Below, one piece after another: positions 7,038-13,693 of a stretch of 15,860 nt of DNA. This DNA is from UBA4644 sp964646225 (GTDB lineage Bacteria > Bacillota > Clostridia > Oscillospirales > Butyricicoccaceae): assembly GCA_964646225.1 (NCBI GenBank), contig CAZYAD010000033.1:1-15860 (forward strand), in the 5' to 3' direction. Numbering within the stretch: the first letter of the stretch is position 1; every line of letters starts with the position of its first letter. The position numbers and the translations under genes are program-made. The notes under the pieces were generated by a model. It was not told the DNA's origin, ran no database searches, and saw only the letters and a program-made list of their open reading frames with translations.

Positions 7038-7825
7038 GCTATGATTTTGACAGCATCCTGCAGCGGATGAAGGATGCTCTGACAGGACAGGTCAGCGCCA
7101 TGGAGGGCACCTTTGCAGGAGATATCCTCCAGGCGGTGGCGGCCGAGCTGGCGCGGATCTGGAGCCAGGAGATCGACACCGTCACCCAGAGGGGCTTTGT
7201 GGCCTCGGCAGAGGGGGCATGGCTGGACGCTGCCTGCGGCGACTATGGTGTGACCCGCAAAAGCGGCGAGAGCGATGAGCGGCTGCGGCAGCGGACGCTG
7301 GAGCACATTCGGGCCAGAGGGGCCAGCGGCAACGCCGCCGACTATGTGGCCTGGTGCACAGAGCTGGAAGGGGTGGCCGACGCGGCTGCTGTCCCGCTGG
7401 CACGGGGCGCCGGGACGGTGGATGTGTATTTTGCGCCGGAGAGCGGCGCGTCGGAGGCTCTTTTGACGCAGGTGCAGGCCCATCTGGAGGCAAAACGCCC
7501 GGTGGGGGCGGATGTAAAGGCGATCCGGGCGCAGCCGGTGGCCGTGAATGTGGCGGCAGAGGTGACGCCGGATGGCGAAACGCCGGCGAGCACCATCCGG
7601 ACGGCGCTGGAGCAGGCGCTGAGTCTCTGGCTGGGGCGAATGGGTCTGAACGAGAACGGACAGACGGTGAGCCTGAACCGGGTGATCGGACTGCTGATGG
7701 GTCTGGAGGGCGTAGCAGACGCAGCACGGGTGACCATCAACGGGAAAAGCGAAAATCTGACGCTGGCGCGGGGCAGCTATGCCGTGCCGGGCGTTGTGAC
7801 CTTGACGGAGGCGGACAATGGCTGA
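7034..7825 (+). CDS. Baseplate wedge protein, gpJ/gp47 family (XkdT-like)
   Basis: A 263-aa protein with an ATGA overlap with the preceding gene. The family signature is visible: an N-terminal helix, then IDTVTQRGFVASAEGAWLD and ACGDYGVTRKSGESDERLRQR, and GASGNAADYVAWCTELEGV. After this come a strand VDVYFAPESG and a helix LLTQVQAHLEAKRPVGADV. The C-terminus has a second alpha/beta unit ending in VTLTEADNG. It would form the wedge ring that holds sheath and fibres. It is shorter than the B. subtilis protein of this family as I recall it, but all core parts seem present. Confidence 0.88.
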   Translation: MSYDFDSILQRMKDALTGQVSAMEGTFAGDILQAVAAELARIWSQEIDTVTQRGFVASAEGAWLDAACGDYGVTRKSGESDERLRQRTLEHIRARGASGNAADYVAWCTELEGVADAAAVPLARGAGTVDVYFAPESGASEALLTQVQAHLEAKRPVGADVKAIRAQPVAVNVAAEVTPDGETPASTIRTALEQALSLWLGRMGLNENGQTVSLNRVIGLLMGLEGVADAARVTINGKSENLTLARGSYAVPGVVTLTEADNG

Positions 7826-8357
7826 CATTAAGAAAACGCTGCCCCCCGGCGTAGGCGCCAGCCGGGGCATCGGAGCGGTGCTGGACAGCTGCGGCGGCGA
7901 GCTGGAGCGTCTGGAGGAGGAGGCAAGGGCGGCCTGCCTCCGTCTGGCGGCGGGAACGGCTGACGCCGCAGGCTGCGCACTCTGGGAACGGGAGCTGGGG
8001 CTGGACATCCGGGAGGATCTGCCCCTCAGCGGACGGCGGGTGCTGATCCAGGTGGCGCTGGAGCAGATGGACACCTGCACCCCGGAAAAGCTGCGGGCCT
8101 TTGTACTGCGGATGCTGGAGGGACAGGTAACGCTGAAGGAGGATCCGGCCCGGTATCGGGTGGAAATCGCGGCACAGGTGGAGCGGTTTCTGGTGCCCAG
8201 CCTCCGTTCGGTACACCGGGCGCTGCGGCGGGCCACGCCGGCGCATCTGGACTGTGTTTTGAAGGCGGAGGCGCAGGCCGAGAGCCTTTCCGCGCCCCGA
8301 AGGGCGCTGATCCAGGGAATGAAGCTGGAGATCTATACCAAGGAGGATGAGACATGA
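7818..8357 (+). CDS. Phage tail protein I-like (YmfQ/XkdU-like, DUF2313)
   Basis: A 179-aa protein overlapping the gpJ-like gene by 8 bp. The layout matches the DUF2313/YmfQ family: LPPGVGASRGIGAVLDSCGGELERLEEE near the start, then AGCALWERELGLD, a helical middle (RVLIQVALEQMDTCTPEKLRAFVLRML), and beta strands with RYRVEIAAQVERF toward the end. In contractile phages this protein ties the fibre protein to the baseplate wedge. The next gene is the fibre gene, as expected. Confidence 0.8.
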   Translation: MADIKKTLPPGVGASRGIGAVLDSCGGELERLEEEARAACLRLAAGTADAAGCALWERELGLDIREDLPLSGRRVLIQVALEQMDTCTPEKLRAFVLRMLEGQVTLKEDPARYRVEIAAQVERFLVPSLRSVHRALRRATPAHLDCVLKAEAQAESLSAPRRALIQGMKLEIYTKEDET

Positions 8358-9061
8358 AGCTGACCGGTAGGTATACAAAGGCCGGAGCCGAGCTGGCGGC
8401 CAGGGCGCAGGCGCAGGAGCAGAGTCTGCTGATCACCCGTGCGGTGGCCGGAAGCGGCCAGACCGGCGCGGAGGCGGCCGCCATGGTGACCGAAAGCCAG
8501 GTGCTGGAGCTGCACGACAAGACCTGGAACGGACAGATGGCTACGGTGGCTGCTGTTTTGCGGGCACCTGAGGCAGAAAAAAGCTACACACTGCGGGAGG
8601 TGGGTCTGTTTGCCCGGGTGGGCCAGGAGAACGAAACACTGTACAAGCTGTTTCGCCTGGACGAAAGCCTGACGGTGGAGAACGACACCGATCTGACGGT
8701 GACCTTTTATCTCACGGAGAGCATCCTGCAGGCTGACCAGATCCAGGTGAGCATTCACCAACAGGGCCTGGTGACCGAAGCGATCTGCCGACAGGTGGCC
8801 GGGGAGGCTGCGGCGGCGGTGCAGACGCAGCTGGAGAATCACAAAAGTGACAGCGCCGCCCACAGTGCGCTGTTTGCGCAGAAGGCACCGCTGAGCCACA
8901 GCCACGGTGCGGGACAGGTCACGGCGGGAACGCTGGCCGGTACGGTGAAGGCCCAGAGCAACACCGCGTATCAGACGGCGCAGGTGCGGAATATCGTGCT
9001 GTCTGACGGTGACCCCAGCGGCGGCAGCAACGGGGAGCTGTGGGTCAAATACAGCGCGTAA
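8354..9061 (+). CDS. Tail-collar-type fibre protein
   Basis: A 235-aa protein starting in an ATGA overlap. Residues 1-130 match the N-terminal collar domain of phage fibres (Phage_tail_collar family, formerly DUF3751): LTGRYTKAGAELAARAQ, VLRAPEAEKSYTLREVGLFA and a strand LTVTFYLTESI. A helical region follows, then a slender fibre portion with HSALFAQKAPLSHSHGAGQVTAG. The HSH triplet is like the HxH metal-binding knots in fibre trimers, an inference. It ends in NGELWVKYSA, a common ending of clostridial tail proteins. It probably joins the baseplate to the following adhesin. No fibre-assembly chaperone gene is next to it. Confidence 0.75.
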   Translation: MKLTGRYTKAGAELAARAQAQEQSLLITRAVAGSGQTGAEAAAMVTESQVLELHDKTWNGQMATVAAVLRAPEAEKSYTLREVGLFARVGQENETLYKLFRLDESLTVENDTDLTVTFYLTESILQADQIQVSIHQQGLVTEAICRQVAGEAAAAVQTQLENHKSDSAAHSALFAQKAPLSHSHGAGQVTAGTLAGTVKAQSNTAYQTAQVRNIVLSDGDPSGGSNGELWVKYSA

Positions 9062-9073
9062 GGAGGAACGGCG

Positions 9074-9901
9074 ATGCGATTGCGTGAAGCGGCGACGGGC
9101 TCGCTGGTCTATCTTTCGGTGAGCGGCACGCGGGCGGCCTTTCGCGTGGTGCACCACGGCAAGCCCGACGGCAGCTATGATGACAGCTTTTCCGGCGGGG
9201 TCATCCTGATGCTGGACTGCTCGGAGGAGCCAGTCCGCACCAAAATGGTGGAGGAGGTGGATCAGCGTAAGGGGGACTACAGCAGCTCCTATATGCACGA
9301 GATGCTCAACAGCGTCTGGCTGGCAAGACTGGACGGCGCTGTGGCGGAGCAGGTGGTGCAGGTCAAGCTGCCCTATCGAAAGGGCACGGCCAGCGACCCA
9401 TGTGTGGTGGCAAGCGGCAGCGAGGGCCTGAGCGCCAGAGTGTGGCTGCCCTCGATCGCGGAGGTCGCCCTTGGCGAGGCTTCTCTGGCCTCCACCGCCA
9501 GGTGCTATGTGGAGGAGGGCGCTGTCTTTGATTACTTTCAGGACGCTCCCTCCAGCCTGTACAGCAGCTGGAAGGTGACCGATCCGGTGGCGGGCGGCGA
9601 CGACGGCTGGGGCACCCGAACGCCGGGACAGTACACCAGCGGCGTTTATGCGGATTATTTCTGCAAGATCGACTACATGGGCAACTGGTACAACGGCGGC
9701 AAAAATCAGGTATATGTGCGGCCCTGTCTGGTGCTGCCGGAGACTACGCTACTGGACGGTACCCGGCAGGTGATGGTGGGGGCAGAGACACCGGTGAAGA
9801 TCGATGGAGCCTGGCGCGTCGGGGTCTCCTGGGCAAAGACCGACGGCGTCTGGCACAAAACGGAGCACATCTATGGCAAGGTGGATGGCTTCTGGAAATA
9901 A
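9074..9901 (+). CDS. Receptor-binding tail adhesin, DUF6273-like
   Basis: A 275-aa protein with AGGAGG (9061-9066) seven bases before ATG. The body (residues about 15-220) resembles the DUF6273 fold found in many clostridial surface and tail proteins: YLSVSGTRAAFRVVHHGKPD, a DSFSGGVILMLD strand, VWLPSIAEVALGEA, W-G-TRTPG, and the family-like VYVRPCLVLPE closing strand. The C-terminal 35 residues carry three D-G-x-W units with W at 247, 260 and 274. Its position after the collar fibre suggests a role as the target-binding tip, contacting a cell-surface ligand. Ligand unknown. No reverse transcriptase or template repeat of a diversity-generating system is visible in the window. Confidence 0.65.
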   Translation: MRLREAATGSLVYLSVSGTRAAFRVVHHGKPDGSYDDSFSGGVILMLDCSEEPVRTKMVEEVDQRKGDYSSSYMHEMLNSVWLARLDGAVAEQVVQVKLPYRKGTASDPCVVASGSEGLSARVWLPSIAEVALGEASLASTARCYVEEGAVFDYFQDAPSSLYSSWKVTDPVAGGDDGWGTRTPGQYTSGVYADYFCKIDYMGNWYNGGKNQVYVRPCLVLPETTLLDGTRQVMVGAETPVKIDGAWRVGVSWAKTDGVWHKTEHIYGKVDGFWK

Positions 9902-9915
9902 GAGGAGGAACGAGC

Positions 9916-10263
9916 ATGGACAAACTGAAAATCGGCGAGATCGAACGCGCGGGTGATGTGCTGTTCACCACCGCACAGGCCGCAGGGATGACCGTCCCGG
10001 CACTGGAGCTGCGGCTGGAGGGACCGGTGGATGAGGCGCTGCTGGCGCAGCTGGAAAAGGGCCGGCTGGAGATCCGGGACGGGTCGGGCGTGCTGCTGGG
10101 CAGCTATACCGGCTACGATACGGTGGTGCGCCGCAGCGTTGTGGTGGCCAAAGTGTCCGATGCGCAGAAGGAGCTGGAGGAAGCACGGGCGCAGCTGGCA
10201 GCGCTGGAGGCCGAAAACGCTGCGCTGCTGTATCAGAATCTGACCGGGGAGGTGTCCGCATGA
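9916..10263 (+). CDS. Hypothetical coiled-coil tail-operon protein
   Basis: A 115-aa protein with GAGGAGG (9902-9908) before ATG. Residues 1-78 look like a small alpha/beta domain (KIGEIERAGDVLFTTAQAAG, LRLEGPVDEALLAQLEKGRLEIRDG, then LLGSYTGYDTVVRRSVVVAKV). Residues 81-107 form a clear coiled coil (DAQKELEEARAQLAALEAEN). I do not recognise the family, but genes with this shape lie just before the XkdX gene in clostridial tail operons. It may trim or stabilise the adhesin or the baseplate; this is inference from position only. Confidence 0.6.
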   Translation: MDKLKIGEIERAGDVLFTTAQAAGMTVPALELRLEGPVDEALLAQLEKGRLEIRDGSGVLLGSYTGYDTVVRRSVVVAKVSDAQKELEEARAQLAALEAENAALLYQNLTGEVSA

Positions 10264-10397
10264 GCAGATATCTGGAGCAGATCCGGCGCTATTGCCGCGC
10301 GGGGCTGTACAGTCGGGAGCAGCTGGAACGGCTGGCGGACTGCGGCGCCATTACATCGGAGGAGCTGGAGCAGCTGCTGACCGAGGTGCGGCGCTGA
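10260..10397 (+). CDS. XkdX-like small tail protein
   Basis: A 45-aa reading frame starting in an ATGA overlap (10260-10263) and ending just before a terminator. Its sequence has I-R-R-Y-(4 residues)-G-L-Y-S-R-E-Q followed by ADCGAITSEELEQL, the family pattern of XkdX, where a helix with Y and G-x-Y is followed by a short C-terminal helix after G-x-I-T. XkdX proteins of about 50 aa commonly lie after the fibre genes in PBSX-type clusters; their job is unknown. Coupled start and family pattern make it a real gene despite its small size. Confidence 0.75.
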   Translation: MSRYLEQIRRYCRAGLYSREQLERLADCGAITSEELEQLLTEVRR

Positions 10398-10421
10398 AAA
10401 AAACGGAACAGAGTGAGAGGG

Positions 10422-10454
10422 ATCCCCGCGTGACGATGTCACGCGGGGATTTTT
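10422..10454 (+). terminator. Intrinsic terminator of the phage-derived operon
   Basis: A perfect 13-bp stem (10422-10434 with 10438-10450), 3-nt loop and five T residues (10450-10454). It lies 24 bp after the XkdX stop and ends the 16-gene block. Confidence 0.92.
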
Positions 10455-10467
10455 GCCGGTCGGAAAA

Positions 10468-10526
10468 CCGAGGAAAGGGGGCGGAAATGACGGGGATGCG
10501 GGGAAAGTCTACGGCCCGTTCCTCGG
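10468..10526. repeat. Long-spaced inverted repeat in the intergenic region
   Basis: CCGAGGAA at 10468-10475 and TTCCTCGG at 10519-10526 are perfect inverted copies. The pairing continues inward with one mismatch into AGGG/CCCG, giving a potential 11-of-12 bp stem enclosing about 35 nt. It is followed by a run of six T residues in the 10540s, some distance away. Role unknown; it could be a remnant or a regulatory structure. The 241-bp gap (10398-10638) also holds the operon terminator and the next gene's promoter. Confidence 0.45.
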
Positions 10527-10566
10527 CTGTTCCAAAAACTTCATACTTTTTTAAGAACTCAAACCC

Positions 10567-10595
10567 TTTCGCCGGAGCGGGTTTTCCTGTATAAT
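10567..10595 (+). promoter_or_regulatory. Probable sigma-A-type promoter of the SLH glycosidase gene
   Basis: A perfect TATAAT lies at 10590-10595, 43 bp upstream of the start codon at 10639. The best 17-bp-spaced -35 candidate at 10567-10572 (TTTCGC) is poor, so activation may help. A small inverted repeat AAACCC (10561-10566) / GGGTTT (10579-10584) overlaps the -35 zone and could be an operator; this is inference. Confidence 0.6.
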
Positions 10596-10638
10596 AGGCA
10601 ACAGAAAGTAAACCGCCCCCTGTGCGAAAGGAGTACCC

Positions 10639-13539
10639 ATGAAAAAGATCCCCACCCGTGCCCTGGCCTGGCTGCTGTTGCTGCTGCTGGCGCTGTCCTG
10701 CATCGTGCCGGCCTTTGCCGCCGAGGACCGGGCCTATACCACGACTACCCAGCTGGGCAACGGCCTGACCCTGACCCAGCTCAACAGCCTGACGGGCTCC
10801 ACCCGGCGGCAGCAGTTCGCACTGGACTATCTGCCCGGCGGCTCCGTGCAGCCGGTGGTGCTTTACGGCAACACCATTTACGGAAAATCCACCGTGGAGG
10901 AGGTGGTGCAGCACGCGCAGAAACTGGGCTATCATGTGCTGGCTGCCGTCAACTCCGATTTCTTCTTCACCGGCTCGGGCGTGCCCACCGGCATGACCAT
11001 CCAGGATGGCCGTCTGGTCACCTCCGACGGCAGCTGGAACGCGGTGGGCTTTTTTGAGGATGGCACCGCCATCGCGGACACGCCCAAGCTCACCCTCACC
11101 CTGACGACCGAGGACGGCGCGGAGTATCCCATCTATGCCCTGAACAATGTGCGCACCGCTGCGGGCATCTATCTGTATACGCCGGACTTTGACTATTGCA
11201 CCCGCACCACCGCTGCAGGCACCGAGGTGCTGCTGGAGGCCCGGGGCGACCTGCGCATCGGCAAGACCACCAGAGCGACCGTCCTGTCGGTGTCTGATGC
11301 CAAAAACACCACGCTCGAGGAGGGTCAGATGGTGCTCTCCCTCACTGCCAACAACAAGCCGGGGCTGGATCTGAGCGCCATCCTGTCCGAAGGGGATACC
11401 ATCACCCTGCGGGCGGAGACCGCCGATGAACGCTGGAATGATGTGGTCTGGAGCACCGGCGGCGGCAATATGCTGGTGCGGAACGGCACCGTCACCGGCG
11501 ATGTCACCGCCTCCGGCCGGGAGCCCCGCACTCTGCTGGGCATCCGGGAGGATGGCTCGGTGACGGTGGTGGAATGCGACGGCCGCCAGAGCGCCGTCAG
11601 TACCGGACTGACCCTGGCTGAGGCCGCCCAGCTGATGCTGTCCTATGACTGTGTGCAGGTCATCAATCTGGACGGCGGCGGCTCCTCTGTGCTGGCAGCC
11701 GCCTATCCCGGACAGGAGAGTGCCGTCCTGTCCTCCCCCTCTGACGGAAAGAGCCGGGGCTGCGCCACCTATCTTCTGTTTGTGGCAGAGGGCAGCCGGC
11801 GGGGCAGCACCTACGGCAGCGTGGTCTATCCCCGCGCGGCCACCGTGCTCACAGGCTCTCAGCTGGAGGTGTCCGCTGTGGGCTATAATAAGCACTTCCT
11901 GGGCTTTTTGGATGAGACCGACACCATCACCGCCACCGATGGCCGGGTGGAGGACGGCCTGTTCACCGCCCCCGATTACGCCGGACAGGTGGTGCTCACC
12001 GCCAGGACCCGCAATCCCCAGAGTACGGTGATCACCGTGGTGGATCAGGTCTCCACCCTGACAGTCACCCGGGAAGGACAGCCGGTGTCCGCCCTGACGC
12101 TGGAGCGGGGCGAGAGCGTCCGGCTGGGCATCCGCGCCACCGACGGCCTGCGGGAGATCACCTGCGGCCCGGAGCAGTTTTCCTGGCAGGCCGATGCCGC
12201 TGTGGGCACCGTGGATGAGACCGGCCTGTTCACCGCCGGGACGCAGGCAGGCTCCGGCAGAGTCACCGTCTCCTTCGGCGGTGTTTCAACTGCCGTCACC
12301 GTTACGGTGAACGGAAAGCCCTCCTCTCTGCTGGAGGGGTTCGAGACCGATCAGAGCTGCGGCACCTTCGGCTCTGCCCTGTCCTTCGCCGCCATCACCT
12401 CTGATCTGTCTCAGGTGCGCTACGGCAAAAAAGCCCTGAAGCTCACCTATCAGGCCACCGAAGCGGCGGATACCGCCGAATATCTGCTCACCAATGCCCC
12501 GCGCCTTTCGGGAGCCAGCCATCTGACCCTTTCCGTCAGGGGCACCGGCGTCTGGAGCGCCCGCTTCCTGCTGGCCGACGGGGAGGTGGCCGATACCTTC
12601 TTCACCATGAGCGGCGAGGGCTGGCGCACCGCCACCGTCACGGTTCCCGCCGGGGCCGAGGTGCTGCTGGGCTTTGCCTGCACCGGAGCGGGGGAGCACA
12701 CCCTTCTGGTGGATCAGCTGCGGGCCTATCAGGGGGTGCTGGATCTGGATGAAACACCGCCCCGGGCGGAGCTGAGCGTCAGTGACACGGTGCTCATTGC
12801 CGCCGTCTCCGATGAAGGCCCCGTGGCCCTGACAAAGGACGACCTGACCCTGACGGTGGACGGGCAGAAGACCGCCTTCACCTTTGCCGACGGCATCCTG
12901 ACCTGCCAGCTGCCCCAGGACGGCTCTCTGCACCGGGTCACCCTGACGGCAGAGGACGGCTTCGGCAACCGCACCCGGGTCAGCCTGGATCAGGGCGCGC
13001 TGACCACCGGCTTTTCTGATATGCAGGGCCACTGGGCCGGGGCTTATGCGGAATATCTGCTGCAAAAGGGCGTGTTTTCGGCCAGCGCCGCCTTCTCGCC
13101 CGCCACAAAGGTGAGCAATGAGATGGCTGCGACCATGCTCTCCCGGTATCTGGGGGTGGACACCAGCCTGTATGCGGGTGTGAGCCTGCCCTATGCCGAT
13201 GCCGGAAGGATCGCCGATTGGGCGCTGCCCCATGTAAAGGCCATGTATGCGCTGGGCATCATGACCGGCGGCACAAATGCCTCCGGCGCGGCAGCCTTCC
13301 AGCCTCAGAGTAACTGCACCCGCGCCCAGATCATGACCATCCTGGGCCGCACGCTGGAGCGGGGCTATGGCTATTCGGCCTGCACCTTTGCCGACAGCGC
13401 CGCCATCCCTGCCTGGGCCGCAGATCACATCGACCTGCTGGCCGCGCTGGGGGTCGTCACCGGCAGCGACGATCGGGTGAATCCCCTGGGAACCATCACC
13501 CGGGCGGAGTTTGCAGCGCTGCTTTACCGGATGTACTGA
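10639..13539 (+). CDS. Secreted phosphodiester glycosidase-family (NAGPA-like) protein with Ig-like and SLH domains
   Basis: A 966-aa exported protein. Residues 1-27 form a signal peptide (KK, then a leucine-rich core ending PAFA). The NAGPA/DUF2233-type domain covers about 60-375: VNSDFFF at 104-110, GVPTGMTI, RTLLGIREDG at 297-306 and INLDGGGSS at 342-350, which are the family's active-site elements. The family hydrolyses phosphodiester-linked sugars, e.g. GlcNAc-1-P diesters; bacterial substrates are mostly unknown, with cell-wall polymers one possibility. Two Ig-like (Big-type) modules follow (about 390-475 and 475-557), then a jelly-roll-like part (about 560-700) and another Ig-like part (about 705-780). 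Three SLH repeats lie at about 790-845, 850-910 and 914-966 and should anchor it to secondary cell-wall polymer. Start supported by AAAGGAG at 10627-10633. It has its own promoter and terminator. Confidence 0.87.
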   Translation: MKKIPTRALAWLLLLLLALSCIVPAFAAEDRAYTTTTQLGNGLTLTQLNSLTGSTRRQQFALDYLPGGSVQPVVLYGNTIYGKSTVEEVVQHAQKLGYHVLAAVNSDFFFTGSGVPTGMTIQDGRLVTSDGSWNAVGFFEDGTAIADTPKLTLTLTTEDGAEYPIYALNNVRTAAGIYLYTPDFDYCTRTTAAGTEVLLEARGDLRIGKTTRATVLSVSDAKNTTLEEGQMVLSLTANNKPGLDLSAILSEGDTITLRAETADERWNDVVWSTGGGNMLVRNGTVTGDVTASGREPRTLLGIREDGSVTVVECDGRQSAVSTGLTLAEAAQLMLSYDCVQVINLDGGGSSVLAAAYPGQESAVLSSPSDGKSRGCATYLLFVAEGSRRGSTYGSVVYPRAATVLTGSQLEVSAVGYNKHFLGFLDETDTITATDGRVEDGLFTAPDYAGQVVLTARTRNPQSTVITVVDQVSTLTVTREGQPVSALTLERGESVRLGIRATDGLREITCGPEQFSWQADAAVGTVDETGLFTAGTQAGSGRVTVSFGGVSTAVTVTVNGKPSSLLEGFETDQSCGTFGSALSFAAITSDLSQVRYGKKALKLTYQATEAADTAEYLLTNAPRLSGASHLTLSVRGTGVWSARFLLADGEVADTFFTMSGEGWRTATVTVPAGAEVLLGFACTGAGEHTLLVDQLRAYQGVLDLDETPPRAELSVSDTVLIAAVSDEGPVALTKDDLTLTVDGQKTAFTFADGILTCQLPQDGSLHRVTLTAEDGFGNRTRVSLDQGALTTGFSDMQGHWAGAYAEYLLQKGVFSASAAFSPATKVSNEMAATMLSRYLGVDTSLYAGVSLPYADAGRIADWALPHVKAMYALGIMTGGTNASGAAAFQPQSNCTRAQIMTILGRTLERGYGYSACTFADSAAIPAWAADHIDLLAALGVVTGSDDRVNPLGTITRAEFAALLYRMY

Positions 13540-13560
13540 GCCGCCGGACACCTCTCTTTT

Positions 13561-13588
13561 CCCCCGCCTGCGGCGGGGGAGTTTTTTT
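13561..13588 (+). terminator. Intrinsic terminator after the SLH glycosidase gene
   Basis: An 8-bp all-GC stem (13561-13568 with 13572-13579), TGC loop, then AG and seven T residues (13582-13588). It lies 21 bp after the stop codon. Confidence 0.9.
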
Positions 13589-13599
13589 ACGGCAGGCTA

Positions 13600-13628
13600 T
13601 TGACATGGAATGGAAAAGGCGGTATATT
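13600..13628 (+). promoter_or_regulatory. Consensus sigma-A promoter of tdh-kbl
   Basis: Perfect TTGACA at 13600-13605, exactly 17 bp spacer, and TATATT at 13623-13628. Transcription should begin near 13635, giving a leader of about 60 nt before tdh. This is the strongest promoter visible in the window. Confidence 0.85.
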
Positions 13629-13653
13629 GTCCTTAGAACACGAACAGATTTGC

Positions 13654-13671
13654 CGATTTTGCTCAAAATTG
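13654..13671. promoter_or_regulatory. Palindrome in the tdh leader, possible operator
   Basis: ATTTTG (13656-13661) and CAAAAT (13664-13669) are perfect inverted copies around a 2-bp centre, just downstream of the likely transcription start. The A/T-rich dyad in a GC-rich genome looks more like a protein-binding site than an RNA hairpin, since its loop would be too small. The regulator is unknown. Confidence 0.35.
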
Positions 13672-13693
13672 TCTTTGAATGGAGGACACATGT

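Noticed and set aside
6824..8236. A 470-codon minus-strand open frame opposite the gp25-, gpJ- and gpI-like genes.
   Set aside because: Low-complexity composition, no ribosome binding site support, and full overlap with recognised baseplate genes.
9074..9901. The adhesin as a target of a diversity-generating retroelement.
   Set aside because: No reverse transcriptase and no adenine-rich template repeat similar to its C-terminus is seen in the window.
549..10638. Possible phage attachment-site direct repeats at the two borders of the structural block.
   Set aside because: I compared the two flanking intergenic regions by eye and found no shared direct repeat of convincing length, and no tRNA gene.
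10351..11895. A 514-codon minus-strand open frame crossing the operon terminator and the NAGPA domain.
   Set aside because: It crosses a terminator and the promoter region and is opposite conserved catalytic motifs. Treated as a shadow.
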